From: Pseudomonas umsongensis
GTDB taxonomy: Bacteria; Pseudomonadota; Gammaproteobacteria; Pseudomonadales; Pseudomonadaceae
Direction of reading: 5' to 3'
Length of the DNA: 64,000 bases
Assembly: GCF_002236105.1 (NCBI RefSeq)
Contig: NZ_NIWU01000002.1
Span: forward strand, 434,001 to 498,000
The first letter of the stretch is position 1, and each line of letters begins with the position of its first letter. Of this stretch, positions 27,197 through 36,450 are shown in pieces. A program made the translations under genes and the position numbers. The notes beneath the pieces were generated by a model that was not told where the DNA came from, made no database searches, and was given only the letters and a program-made list of their open reading frames with translations.

Positions 27197-28053
27197 TGTT
27201 GCCTTACTACCTTGGTTGCCCGTCCTGGAGCGAAAACGCCTGGCGTGATTACCTCTACCCGGCAGCGGCCAGGCCCGCCGATTTTCTGGGTCTCTATTCC
27301 CAAGTGTTCAACGCCGTGGAAGGCAATACGACCTTCTACGCGAGTCCCTCTGCCAGTACCGTGCAGCGATGGGCCGAGGTCATGCCCGCACACTTTCGCT
27401 TCACCGCGAAGTTTCCCCGCGAGATCAGTCACGGCGGGGACCTGCGAGAACAACTGACTGCCGCCGAAACCTTCACCCGATTGCTCAGCCCGCTGGGCGA
27501 GCGGATAGCGCCGTTGTGGCTGCAATTATCCAAGGGCTTTACGCCGCAACGCTTGCCCGAGCTGGCCGGATTCATCGACGCGCTGCAGCGCCCGCTGGCC
27601 GTTGAAGTGCGGCATGACGAGTTCTTTGCCAAGGGCGAGAACGAGCGGATGCTCAATCGCCTGTTGCTCGATCGTGGGGTCGAGCGCATTTGCCTTGATC
27701 CCCGTGCTTTGTTCAGCTGTACCTCCACCGACCCTTCGGTGCTGCACGCCCAATCGAAGAAACCCCGTGTGCCGCCGCGCCCTGCAGCGTTCACGCAGTT
27801 CCCGCAGGTGCGTTTCATCGGTCATCCGCAGCTTGAGGCCAATGAACCGTTCCTGTTGCCGTGGGTGGAGAAAATCGCCCTGTGGATCGAAGAAGGTCGT
27901 ACGCCCTACATCTTCCTGCACACCGCCGACAATGTGCTCGCGGCGAAACTGGCACAACGTTTCCACGCGCGCCTGATGCTGCGTCTGCCTGGCTTGCCGG
28001 CGCTGCCTGAGCTATACAGAGAGCCCGCGGCGGAGCAACTTGGCTTGCTCTGA
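27196..28053 (+). CDS. DUF72 family protein
   Basis: 285 residues; a TIM-barrel-like DUF72 (YecE) protein with YYLGCPSWSENAWRDYLYP, VEGNTTFYASPS and FRFTAKFPREISH. The function of the family is not established. The ATG overlaps the stop of the preceding small gene; an upstream in-frame GTG at 27157 would lie within that gene and is rejected. Confidence 0.88.
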   Translation: MLPYYLGCPSWSENAWRDYLYPAAARPADFLGLYSQVFNAVEGNTTFYASPSASTVQRWAEVMPAHFRFTAKFPREISHGGDLREQLTAAETFTRLLSPLGERIAPLWLQLSKGFTPQRLPELAGFIDALQRPLAVEVRHDEFFAKGENERMLNRLLLDRGVERICLDPRALFSCTSTDPSVLHAQSKKPRVPPRPAAFTQFPQVRFIGHPQLEANEPFLLPWVEKIALWIEEGRTPYIFLHTADNVLAAKLAQRFHARLMLRLPGLPALPELYREPAAEQLGLL

Positions 28054-28086
28054 AGCGGACTCGTTTCCCTTCAGAGGAGCCTGCCA

Positions 28087-28908
28087 ATGGATGCGCAAAC
28101 CCTTCGAGCCCAAGCGTTCAGAGCCTTGCACGAACGCGACGGGGTTTTTGTGATTCCCAACCCGTGGGATGCTGGTTCGGCCAAGATGCTCGCCAGCCTG
28201 GGTTTCGAGGCGCTGGCGACCACCAGCGCCGGTTACGCTTTTTCCCAGGGTCGCCCTGATGGCGGCCTGACGCTTGACGACACCCTGGCCAACGTCCGGG
28301 CGATTGTCGCCGCCACCGACCTGCCGGTCGCGGTCGATCTGGAAAACGGATTCGCCGATGATCCCGCCGAATGCGCGCAAAGCATTCTGGCGGCGGCGGC
28401 CGCGGGTGCCGTCGGCGGTTCGATCGAGGACTTCACGGGCCGACCGGACGCTCCGATTTATTGCTTCGAACATGCCGTGGCGCGCATCGAGGCCGCCGTC
28501 GCTGCCGCTCGCAGCTTGCCTTTCGCGTTCACGCTGACAGCCCGTGCCGAGAACTATCTGCATGGCAATCCGGATCTGGCCGACACGATCCTCCGCTTGC
28601 AGGCGTTCGCCGAAGCGGGTGCCGACGTGTTGTATGCGCCAGGGTTGCGCAGCGCTGAAGAGGTATTGGCGGTGGTTCGCGCCGTGGCGCCGAAACCGGT
28701 CAACGTGTTGATGTCCGGCGGCTTGAAGCTGACGGTCGAGCAGTTGGGCGAAATGGGCGTCAAGCGCATCAGTGTCGGCTCGGCGCTGGCCCTGGCGGCG
28801 CTGGGTGAGTTCTACCGCGCGGCCGAAGAGATCAAGACGGCGGGCACGTTCGGCTTCACGTCGCGCTCCATGCCCTACGCCCAGGCCAATCAGTTTTTCA
28901 AAGGCTGA
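28087..28908 (+). CDS. Isocitrate lyase / PEP mutase family protein
   Basis: 273-residue member of the ICL/PEP-mutase superfamily. It has IPNPWDAGSAKMLASLGF, TTSAGYAFSQG, the Mg-binding region VAVDLENGFADDP, SIEDFTG and FTLTARAENYL. Such proteins cleave or form C-C or C-P bonds in oxyacids (for example oxaloacetate or 2-methylisocitrate), but the substrate here cannot be told; the usual KKCGH lyase motif of isocitrate lyase is absent. AGAGGAG precedes the ATG. The extensin-like gene starts two bases after the stop. Confidence 0.88.
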   Translation: MDAQTLRAQAFRALHERDGVFVIPNPWDAGSAKMLASLGFEALATTSAGYAFSQGRPDGGLTLDDTLANVRAIVAATDLPVAVDLENGFADDPAECAQSILAAAAAGAVGGSIEDFTGRPDAPIYCFEHAVARIEAAVAAARSLPFAFTLTARAENYLHGNPDLADTILRLQAFAEAGADVLYAPGLRSAEEVLAVVRAVAPKPVNVLMSGGLKLTVEQLGEMGVKRISVGSALALAALGEFYRAAEEIKTAGTFGFTSRSMPYAQANQFFKG

Positions 28909-28910
28909 CG

Positions 28911-29606
28911 GTGCGGTTTCGCGGGTGGCTGCTGCTGATCCTGTTGATCATCGCAGCTGCGGGAGTGGGCGCCTGGCGCGGTTGGATCTCACTGCCGCCG
29001 CAGTGGAATGCCTGGGCGCCGCTGGACGTCAAGGCGGAGCCCAACCTGCTGACCCGCTACAAACTGATGCGTCTGCGCGCTGATTCGCAGCTGTGCGATC
29101 AGGCGTTGAGCAGCTCCGGATTGCGCGTGACCCATCAGGCCGACAGCCCGGACGCCAAATGTCCGCTGACCAATGCCCTGCGTGTGCAGGGCGGGGACGT
29201 GGCCCTGAGCAGCAGTTTCCTTGCCAGCTGCCGACTCGCCGTGTCGTTTGCCCTGTTCGAGCATCACGCGCTGCAACCTGCGGCGCAGGCGATCTACGGG
29301 CAAGCGGTCACGCGGGTCGATCACCTTGGCAGCTTTGCCTGCCGCAATGTCTACAGTCGCGAGAATGGCAGGCTCAGCCAGCACGCGTCGGCCAATGCAC
29401 TGGATATCGCCGGTTTTCGACTGGCGGATGGCCGGACCGTCAATGTGCTCAAGGATTGGTCGAAGGATAATCAGGATGGAAGATTTTTAAGGCAGGTGCG
29501 CGATGGCGCCTGTGGGCTATTCAGCGTGGTGCTGAGCCCGGATTACAACGCGGCCCATCGCAATCACTTTCATCTGGATGTCGGGCCTTGGTGGGTCTGT
29601 CGGTGA
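28911..29606 (+). CDS. Extensin-like domain protein, membrane-anchored
   Basis: 231 residues with an N-terminal membrane anchor (WLLLILLIIAAAGVGAW) and a periplasmic extensin-like C domain (LSQHASANALDIAGFRLADG, NHFHLDVGPWWVC). The His/Asp pattern resembles the D-Ala-D-Ala carboxypeptidase (VanY/MepA-like) fold, so peptidoglycan cleavage is a reasonable guess but unproven. Four Cys probably form disulfides. The start is GTG 28911, immediately after the preceding stop, so the two genes form an operon. Confidence 0.85.
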   Translation: MRFRGWLLLILLIIAAAGVGAWRGWISLPPQWNAWAPLDVKAEPNLLTRYKLMRLRADSQLCDQALSSSGLRVTHQADSPDAKCPLTNALRVQGGDVALSSSFLASCRLAVSFALFEHHALQPAAQAIYGQAVTRVDHLGSFACRNVYSRENGRLSQHASANALDIAGFRLADGRTVNVLKDWSKDNQDGRFLRQVRDGACGLFSVVLSPDYNAAHRNHFHLDVGPWWVCR

Positions 29607-29609
29607 TGC

Positions 29610-30230
29610 TTAGGCGGCGAGGCGCAGGTTCTGCAGGATGATCGGGCGTGCCCAGCCGTTATCGAAATCGAGTTGTTTCTGTTGCTCCAGCAGTTCTTCC
29701 GGCGAGAACGGCGGGAATGGCTTGTCCAGCAGATCGAGCTCGAACTCGGCGATCGGCAAATGCAGTGGACGCGGTTGCGGCGCGGGACCGACTTGCGGCA
29801 ACGGCTGACCGGCGGTGAGCACGATCGGGCGCACCCAGCCGCTCTCGAAGTCTTGCTGTTGCTGCTGGGCAACGATTTCTTCGGCGGGGAACGGTGGGAA
29901 TGGTTTGTCGGCCAGGTCCATTTCGAACTCGGCAATTGGCAGGAACAGCGGTTCGGGCGGGCGAACTTCGTTGTCTTTCACGTCGCATTCGCGCTGGGAA
30001 ACGATGTGTGCCAGCAGGTCACTGCCCACGGTAGGTTCAACCGGGCTTTGCAAATCGACCGGTGGAAAATTCAGCGATTGCGGAAGCACTTCACCCGACT
30101 GTTCGGCCAGCGCACGGGCAAAGAAATCCTGCCATATGTGACTGACGCCGCCCAGTACCTGGGTATTTCGCAGGTTGTAATCGCCGTAGGGCGAGATAAA
30201 GCCTGTGATTGTGGGTTGAATGTCTGACAT
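29610..30230 (-). CDS. Unknown protein with internal duplication
   Basis: 206 residues, no recognised family. Residues 95-138 and 156-199 are near-identical copies of a unit built around LPIAEFE-D-L-DKPFPPF, then a Gln-rich stretch and a DF-GW-RPI-L end, spaced 61 residues apart. The N-terminus (TGFISPYGDYNLRNTQVLGG) is different. No signal or membrane segment; acidic and proline-rich, so possibly extended, with the repeats acting as binding motifs. Transcribed leftward, convergent with the extensin-like gene and divergent from rsmJ. GAGAG precedes the ATG. Confidence 0.8.
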   Translation of the reverse strand: MSDIQPTITGFISPYGDYNLRNTQVLGGVSHIWQDFFARALAEQSGEVLPQSLNFPPVDLQSPVEPTVGSDLLAHIVSQRECDVKDNEVRPPEPLFLPIAEFEMDLADKPFPPFPAEEIVAQQQQQDFESGWVRPIVLTAGQPLPQVGPAPQPRPLHLPIAEFELDLLDKPFPPFSPEELLEQQKQLDFDNGWARPIILQNLRLAA

Positions 30231-30323
30231 TTCTCTCGGTCGACGCTCAGCTCTGGCAAAATGCTCGATAGTTTTGTTATCGGCCGTTTTTGCCGATCAT
30301 TAATTTTTTGAGCGTGTTTTCCC

Positions 30324-31106
30324 ATGATTGATCAACCTGCGGCCTGCCGCATCCATGTCGAGGCGCTGAGCGCGGCCTTCGAGACCCAGGCCGAGCAATG
30401 GGCCGAGCGTCTGGGCCTGCCGCTGCAAGTGACTGATGGCGAGTTCGCGTTGCAGGTGGGTGACCAGGGTCTGCAGCTGCAACAGCTGGGGCCGGACGCG
30501 CCCGGACCAGTGCGGGTGGATTTCGTCGAGGGTGGCGCGGCGCATCGCCGGTTGTACGGTGGCGGCAGCGGGCAGATGATCGCCAAGGCCGTCGGCGTCG
30601 CCCAAGGCGTGCGTCCGCGTGTGCTGGATGCTACCGCGGGGCTGGGCAAGGATGCGTTCGTGCTGGCTAGCCTGGGTTGCGAGATGAGCCTGATCGAGCG
30701 TCAGCCGTTGATTGGTGCCTTGCTTGAAGATGGCCTGGCCCGTGGCGCGGAAGATTTTGACGTAGCACCCATCGTGGCGCGCATGCGCTTGCTCAAGGGC
30801 AACTCGATCGAGGTGATGCGCAATTGGCAGGGCGAACCGCCGCAGGTGATCTACCTCGACCCGATGTTCCCCCATCGTGAGAAAACCGCGCTGGTAAAAA
30901 AGGAAATGCGCCTGTTCCGGCCACTGGTTGGGGATGATCCGGATGCGCCGGCTTTGCTTGAAGCCGCCCTGGCCCTGGCCAGCCACCGGGTGGTGGTCAA
31001 GCGTCCGCGCAAGGCGCCGTGCATTGAGGGGCCCAAGCCGAGCCATGCACTGGATGGCAAGTCCAGCCGGTATGACATCTACCCGAAGAAAGCGCTCAAG
31101 CCCTAA
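30324..31106 (+). CDS. rsmJ: 16S rRNA m2G1516 methyltransferase
   Basis: 260-residue SAM-dependent methyltransferase that modifies G1516 of 16S rRNA. Recognised by [20 protein letters not shown] (SAM site), [14 protein letters not shown] and the catalytic-type [13 protein letters not shown]. The N-terminal region is a small substrate domain. Divergent from the repeat protein across 93 bases. The end is followed by a REP element. Confidence 0.94.
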   Translation: MIDQPAACRIHVEALSAAFETQAEQWAERLGLPLQVTDGEFALQVGDQGLQLQQLGPDAPGPVRVDFVEGGAAHRRLYGGGSGQMIAKAVGVAQGVRPRVLDATAGLGKDAFVLASLGCEMSLIERQPLIGALLEDGLARGAEDFDVAPIVARMRLLKGNSIEVMRNWQGEPPQVIYLDPMFPHREKTALVKKEMRLFRPLVGDDPDAPALLEAALALASHRVVVKRPRKAPCIEGPKPSHALDGKSSRYDIYPKKALKP

Positions 31107-31120
31107 GACCGAGTCGCCTT

Positions 31121-31212
31121 CATCGCGGGCAAGCCACGCTCCCACAGGATTTGTGTTGAACACAATTTCTATGAATACCTCGAACCCTGTGGGAGCGGGC
31201 TTGCCCGCGATG
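31121..31212. repeat. REP-type inverted repeat, TGTGGGAGCGGGC family
   Basis: CATCGCGGGCAAGCCACGCTCCCACAGG at the left is matched by CCTGTGGGAGCGGGCTTGCCCGCGATG at the right with one difference. It lies between the convergent rsmJ and mexL genes and may also end transcription. Confidence 0.9.
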
Positions 31213-31244
31213 GCGTCAGATCAGCCAACCAATATCTGTCAGGC

Positions 31245-31883
31245 CTACTCCGGCCGATAAGCCCGCATAAACAACCCCACAACCTCCCGCACATGGCTCT
31301 CCGCCGCGTCCCCGGTCAGCGGCTCGCCACAGCCATACAACAAGCGGAAGTTCGCCGCGCCCTTGAGCAGGCAAAAAAAGTGTTCTGCTGCGTTGCGCGG
31401 TTTGTCGATAGACAACGCGCCACTTTGATCGACCTTGGCCAGCAATCGCTCCATGCCGTGCAGCATGCGTTGAGGTCCGGCCTCGAAGAAGATCAGCGAA
31501 AGTTTCGGGTCCTGGCTACCCAGGGCCATGATCAGTCGATGCAGGTTCACCGACTCGTCGCTGTTGATCAACTGGTGAAAGCCGCGGGCGATGTTCAGCA
31601 GTACGGTTTCCACTGCCACGCCTTCGGGCAATTCAAAGAACAGTGACGGCAACTGTTCCTCGCACTTGGCCACCACGGCAGCGGAGAACAGCGTCTCCTT
31701 GTCGTTGAAGTGGCTGTAGACCGTGAGCTTCGACACACCGGCCTGCGTAGCGACAGCATCCATGCTGGTGTTGGCATATCCCTTGGTCAGAAACAGCGTT
31801 TTCGCTGCATCGAGGATCGCCTGGCGCTTGGCCAGATCCTTGGGGCGGCCCGGGCCATTGGGTGCTGAAAGATTGTTCGGCAT
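31245..31883 (-). CDS. mexL: MexL TetR-family repressor of mexJK
   Basis: 212-residue TetR regulator, the same length as P. aeruginosa MexL. The HTH lies at about residues 18-65 (RQAILDAAKTLFLTKGYANT, GVSKLTVYSHFNDKETLF). It is divergent from mexJK, as in PAO1 (PA3678-3676), where MexL represses both itself and the pump operon (established). A short palindrome overlapping both promoters is a probable operator. Confidence 0.9.
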   Translation of the reverse strand: MPNNLSAPNGPGRPKDLAKRQAILDAAKTLFLTKGYANTSMDAVATQAGVSKLTVYSHFNDKETLFSAAVVAKCEEQLPSLFFELPEGVAVETVLLNIARGFHQLINSDESVNLHRLIMALGSQDPKLSLIFFEAGPQRMLHGMERLLAKVDQSGALSIDKPRNAAEHFFCLLKGAANFRLLYGCGEPLTGDAAESHVREVVGLFMRAYRPE

Positions 31884-31922
31884 ATTCGCTTTTATTACTG
31901 GACTGGTGAGTTTGCTATTAAT

Positions 31923-31950
31923 AACATACTCGTCAGTATAATTATTCCAA
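31923..31950. promoter_or_regulatory. mexL/mexJ overlapping promoters and candidate MexL operator
   Basis: ATACT-CGTC-AGTAT (31926-31939) is a perfect inverted repeat. On the + strand it overlaps a perfect TATAAT -10 (31937-31942) for mexJ, with TTGCTA at 31912 as a distant -35. On the - strand TTGGAA (31950-31945) and TATGTT (31928-31923), 16 bases apart, form a good mexL promoter, with most of the palindrome in its spacer. One bound repressor could block both genes. Operator identity is inferred. Confidence 0.6.
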
Positions 31951-31976
31951 GCACCATTGGCGAAAGGTCCTTCACC

Positions 31977-33077
31977 ATGTTCCGCTATGCCTTGCCCCTC
32001 GCGTTGCCAGTCACCCTGGCGTTTTTATTGACCGCGTGCGGTCACGAAGAGGCGCCTCAAGTCAGCGTTCGACCGGCCATGGTGGTCCAGCCAGAGCCTT
32101 CAACCCAGGCGATGGAAAGTTATCCCGGTGAAGTCCGTGCCCGCTTTGAACCGGAGCTGGCGTTCCGCATTGGCGGAAAAGTCAGCCGACGACTGGTCGA
32201 CGAAGGGCAGCGGGTCAAGGCCGACCAGCCACTGGCGGAACTCGATCCCCAGGACGTGCGCCTGCAACTGGAGGCCACCCGTGCCCAGGTCGCGGCCGCC
32301 GAGGCCAACCTGAACATGGTGCGTGCCGAGCGTGATCGCTATAAAACGCTGATGGAGCGCCAACTGGTCAGTCGCTCGCAGTATGACAATCACGAAAACC
32401 TGTACCGGTCCGGTGAAGCGCGTCTTAAACAGATCAAGGCCGAGTTCAACGTCTCCACCAATCAGGCCAGTTACGCGGTGCTGCGGGCGCCGCAAGATGG
32501 CGTTGTGGCCAAGCGAGCCGTGGAAGTCGGGCAAGTGGTCGCGGCGGGGCAAACGGTGTTTACCCTGGCCACCGATGGTGAGCGTGAAGTGTTGATCAGC
32601 TTGCCGGAGGCAAGCTTCGGCCGCTTCAAGGTGGGTCAACCGGTTTCGGTAGAACTGTGGACGCAACCGGATCAGCGCTTCGCCGGACACATCCGCGAAC
32701 TGTCGCCGGCCGCCGATCCAAAGTCGCGCACCTTCGCCGCGCGTATCGCCTTCAATGCGGGCACGGTACCGGCCGAACTCGGCCAGAGCGCCCGTGTCTT
32801 CGTTCAGAGCGCCCAATCCGTGCCGTTGTCAGTGCCACTGTCGGCGCTGACCGCGGAGAACGGCGTGACCTACGTCTGGGTCGTCAGCGCCAACAACACC
32901 TTGAAAAAGACCCCGGTTCGGGTCGGTGCCTTCGGTGAGAAAACCGTCCCGGTACTCGAAGGCCTCAATGCCAGCGACTGGGTGGTGGCCGCCGGCGTCC
33001 ATGTGCTTCTCGACGGGCAGTCCGTGCGCCCGGTGGATCGCTCCAACCGCGTGGTCAATCTGGCTGGCAAGGAGTAG
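31977..33077 (+). CDS. mexJ: MexJ periplasmic adaptor of RND efflux pump
   Basis: 366-residue membrane-fusion protein anchored as a lipoprotein (LAFLLTACG). The HlyD-like lipoyl halves (VSRRLVDEGQRVKADQPLAELD and VLRAPQDGVVAKRAVEVGQVV) flank a coiled-coil hairpin, followed by beta-barrel and membrane-proximal domains. It links the MexK transporter to an outer-membrane channel. Six bases separate it from mexK. In P. aeruginosa MexJK exports triclosan with OpmH and erythromycin with OprM (established); no channel gene is present here. Confidence 0.92.
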   Translation: MFRYALPLALPVTLAFLLTACGHEEAPQVSVRPAMVVQPEPSTQAMESYPGEVRARFEPELAFRIGGKVSRRLVDEGQRVKADQPLAELDPQDVRLQLEATRAQVAAAEANLNMVRAERDRYKTLMERQLVSRSQYDNHENLYRSGEARLKQIKAEFNVSTNQASYAVLRAPQDGVVAKRAVEVGQVVAAGQTVFTLATDGEREVLISLPEASFGRFKVGQPVSVELWTQPDQRFAGHIRELSPAADPKSRTFAARIAFNAGTVPAELGQSARVFVQSAQSVPLSVPLSALTAENGVTYVWVVSANNTLKKTPVRVGAFGEKTVPVLEGLNASDWVVAAGVHVLLDGQSVRPVDRSNRVVNLAGKE

Positions 33078-33083
33078 TCCCCG

Positions 33084-36000
33084 ATGGGTTTCAATCTTTC
33101 TGCCTGGGCGCTGCGCAATCGCCAGATCGTCCTGTTCCTGATGCTCTTGCTGGCGATTGTCGGCGCACTGTCCTACACCAAGCTGGGTCAAAGCGAAGAC
33201 CCGCCGTTCACCTTCAAGGCCATGGTGATCCGTACCAACTGGCCGGGGGCGACCGCACAGGAAGTCTCGCGCCAGGTCACCGAACGCATTGAAAAGAAGC
33301 TGATGGAAACCGGCGAGTACGAGCGCATCGTGTCGTTCTCGCGCCCGGGTGAATCACAGGTGACCTTCATCGCCCGAGACTCCATGCACTCGGTGGAGAT
33401 ACCGGACCTCTGGTATCAGGTGCGCAAGAAGGTCAGCGATATTCGTCATACCCTGCCGCCAGGTATCCAGGGGCCGTTCTTCAACGATGAATTCGGCACC
33501 ACCTTCGGCAATATCTACGCCCTGACCGGTGAAGGTTTCGATTACGCCGTGCTCAAGGACTACGCCGACCGCATCCAGATCCAGCTGCAGCGGGTCAAGG
33601 ATGTGGGCAAGGTCGACCTGCTCGGTTTGCAGGACGAAAAGATCTGGATCGAGCTGTCCAACGTCAAGCTCGCCACCCTCGGATTGCCGCTGGCGTCGGT
33701 GCAGCAAGCCCTTGAAGAACAGAATGCGGTGTCCACCGCCGGCTTCTTCGAAACCACCAGCGAACGATTGCAGCTACGGGTCTCGGGGAATTTCCAGACG
33801 GTCGAAGAGATCAAGAACTTCCCGATTCGTGTCGGCGATCGTACGTTCCGCATCGCCGATGTCGCCAACGTGCGCCGCGGTTTCAACGATCCACCGGCGC
33901 CGCGCATGCGCTTCATGGGTGAAGACGCCATTGGCCTGGCCGTGGCCATGAAGGACGGCGGCGACATTCTGGTGCTGGGCAAGGCCCTGGAAATCGAGTT
34001 TGCCCGTATCCAGAAGAACCTCCCGGCCGGCATGCAGTTGCGCAAGGTCTCGGACCAACCGGCCGCCGTGAAAACCGGCGTCGGCGAATTCGTCCAGGTG
34101 CTGGTCGAAGCGCTGGCCATCGTCTTGCTGGTGAGCTTCTTCTCCCTCGGGGTGCGCACCGGCATGGTGGTGGCCCTGGCCATCCCGCTGGTATTGGCGA
34201 TGACGTTCGCCTGCATGTATTACCTCGGGATAGGCCTGCACAAGATCTCCCTCGGCGCCCTGGTGCTGGCGCTGGGCTTGCTGGTGGACGACGCCATCAT
34301 CGCCGTGGAAATGATGGCGATCAAAATGGAGCAGGGCTTCGACCGGATCAAGGCGGCGAGTTATGCCTGGACCAGCACCGCGTTCCCGATGCTCACCGGT
34401 ACGCTGATCACCGCCGCCGGTTTCCTGCCCATCGCTACCGCGCAATCGGGCACCGGCGAATACACCCGTTCGATCTTTGAAGTGGTGACCATTGCACTGG
34501 TGGCGTCCTGGGTGGCGGCGGTGCTCTTCGTGCCTTATCTGGGGGAAAAGCTCCTGCCGGACCTGGCGAAAATTCACGCGGCCAAACATGGCACTGATCA
34601 ACCCGATCCCTATGGCACGCCGTTTTATCAACGCGTACGGCGTCTGGTGGAGTGGTGCGTGCGCTGGCGCAAGACCGTGATCACGGCGACTGTGGTGCTG
34701 TTCATTGCCTCCATCGTGCTGTTTCGATTTGTGCCTCAACAGTTCTTCCCGGCCTCGGGCCGACTGGAGTTGATGGTCGACCTGAAGCTGGCCGAAGGCG
34801 CGTCCCTGAGCAATACGGCCGAGGAGGTCAAGCGCCTCGAAGCGTTGCTCAAGGACAAAGCCGGCATCGACAACTACGTGGCCTACGTCGGGACCGGCTC
34901 ACCGCGTTTTTACCTGCCGCTTGATCAGCAATTGCCAGCAGCGAGCTTCGCCCAGTTCGTCGTCCTGGCAAAAACCATCGAAGATCGCGAACCCTTGCGC
35001 ACCTGGCTGATCACGACCCTCAACGAACAATTTCCGGCCTTGCGCTCGCGGGTCACGCGCCTGGAGAACGGTCCGCCGGTTGGCTATCCGGTGCAATTCC
35101 GGGTGACCGGTGAGCACATCGAGGAAGTCCGCGCACTGGCCCGAAAGGTCGCGGCCAAGGTTCGCGAAAACCCGCATGTGGTCAACGTCCACCTGGACTG
35201 GGAAGAGCCCAGCAAGGTCGTCTATCTGAATATCGATCAGGACCGTGCACGGGCATTGGGCGTGAGCACGGCAAACCTGTCGAAGTTCCTGCAGAGCTCG
35301 CTGACCGGTTCCAGCGTCAGCCAGTACCGCGAAGACAACGAGTTGATCGAGATCCTGTTGCGCGGCACCGTGCATGAGCGCACCGAACTGTCGCTGCTGC
35401 CAAGCCTGGCGGTGCCGACCGACAATGGTCGCAGCGTTGCGCTGTCGCAGATCGCGACCCTGGAATACGGCTTTGAAGAAGGCGTGATCTGGCACCGTAA
35501 TCGCCTGCCCAACGTGACGGTTCGCGCCGACATCTATGGCAAGGAACAACCGGCGACCCTGGTGCAGCAGATCATGCCGACCCTCGATCCGATCCGCGCC
35601 GAATTGCCGGATGGCTATCTACTGGATGTCGGCGGTACGGTCGAGGATTCCGCTCGCGGGCAGAACTCGGTGAAGGCGGGCGTGCCGTTGTTCATCGTGG
35701 TGGTGTTGACGTTGCTGATGCTGCAGTTGCGCAGTTTCTCACGCACGGCGATGGTGTTCCTGACGGCGCCCCTGGGGTTGATCGGGGTGACGCTGTTCCT
35801 GATGGTGTTCCGCCAGCCGTTCGGGTTTGTGGCCATGCTCGGGACCATCGCATTGTCGGGGATGATCATGCGCAACTCGGTGATCCTGGTGGATCAGATC
35901 GAGCAGGATATCGCGGCCGGGTTGAAGCCGTGGCAAGCGATTATTGAGGCGACCGTGCGGCGGTTCAGGCCGATTGTGCTGACGGCGCTGGCTGCTGTTC

Positions 36001-36149
36001 TGGCGATGATTCCGTTGTCGCGCAGTGTGTTTTTCGGGCCGATGGCGGTGGCGATCATGGGTGGTTTGATCGTGGCGACGGCGTTGACGTTGTTGTTTCT
36101 GCCTGCGTTGTATGCGGCTTGGTTTCGGGTCAAGAAAGAATCGGCCTGA
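33084..36149 (+). CDS. mexK: MexK RND efflux transporter
   Basis: 1021-residue inner-membrane proton-driven RND pump with 12 expected membrane helices and two large periplasmic loops. Diagnostic features are the N-terminal WALRNRQIVLFLMLLLAIVG helix, GALVLALGLLVDDAIIAVEM with the proton-relay Asp pair, and the C-terminal FGPMAVAIMGGLIVATALTL. Length and neighbours fit MexK (PA3676). AAGGAGTAG precedes the ATG. Intact, with no frameshift. No third gene follows; instead there is a 567-base repeat-rich spacer. Confidence 0.93.
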   Translation: MGFNLSAWALRNRQIVLFLMLLLAIVGALSYTKLGQSEDPPFTFKAMVIRTNWPGATAQEVSRQVTERIEKKLMETGEYERIVSFSRPGESQVTFIARDSMHSVEIPDLWYQVRKKVSDIRHTLPPGIQGPFFNDEFGTTFGNIYALTGEGFDYAVLKDYADRIQIQLQRVKDVGKVDLLGLQDEKIWIELSNVKLATLGLPLASVQQALEEQNAVSTAGFFETTSERLQLRVSGNFQTVEEIKNFPIRVGDRTFRIADVANVRRGFNDPPAPRMRFMGEDAIGLAVAMKDGGDILVLGKALEIEFARIQKNLPAGMQLRKVSDQPAAVKTGVGEFVQVLVEALAIVLLVSFFSLGVRTGMVVALAIPLVLAMTFACMYYLGIGLHKISLGALVLALGLLVDDAIIAVEMMAIKMEQGFDRIKAASYAWTSTAFPMLTGTLITAAGFLPIATAQSGTGEYTRSIFEVVTIALVASWVAAVLFVPYLGEKLLPDLAKIHAAKHGTDQPDPYGTPFYQRVRRLVEWCVRWRKTVITATVVLFIASIVLFRFVPQQFFPASGRLELMVDLKLAEGASLSNTAEEVKRLEALLKDKAGIDNYVAYVGTGSPRFYLPLDQQLPAASFAQFVVLAKTIEDREPLRTWLITTLNEQFPALRSRVTRLENGPPVGYPVQFRVTGEHIEEVRALARKVAAKVRENPHVVNVHLDWEEPSKVVYLNIDQDRARALGVSTANLSKFLQSSLTGSSVSQYREDNELIEILLRGTVHERTELSLLPSLAVPTDNGRSVALSQIATLEYGFEEGVIWHRNRLPNVTVRADIYGKEQPATLVQQIMPTLDPIRAELPDGYLLDVGGTVEDSARGQNSVKAGVPLFIVVVLTLLMLQLRSFSRTAMVFLTAPLGLIGVTLFLMVFRQPFGFVAMLGTIALSGMIMRNSVILVDQIEQDIAAGLKPWQAIIEATVRRFRPIVLTALAAVLAMIPLSRSVFFGPMAVAIMGGLIVATALTLLFLPALYAAWFRVKKESA

Positions 36150-36217
36150 GTTCGTTGGACTTGGCGGCCTTTGGGCCGACCAAGCTCTGGTTTTTCGAGT
36201 ACATATCCGTTTCTGCG

Positions 36218-36246
36218 GTAAGGGCGGCTGACGGTTTCGCCCTTAC
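36218..36246. repeat. GTAAGGGCG inverted repeat
   Basis: GTAAGGGCG and CGCCCTTAC pair perfectly around 11 bases. From memory the surrounding text, ACATATCCGTTTCTGCGG to CGACTCACTTTTTTTC, recurs in intergenic regions of other Pseudomonas genomes; this cannot be checked here. The trailing T-run after a further 12 bases makes a mexK terminator possible. Confidence 0.6.
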
Positions 36247-36450
36247 GGCGACTCACTTTTTTTCAAACCCCTCCGGTTGGCTTCGCTGGCACCTACATGC
36301 AGCGTGTTCGACTGCGTCGAACGGCGCTGCGCGCCACTCCCCGGATGAACACCTCCGCTCAGCCTCCCGAAGGGACGGGTGGATCAAGATCAACAGCTGA
36401 AGGCGAGCTAACGCTCGGCCTGATGAGTGGTGAAGAGCGGAGGGTGTATA

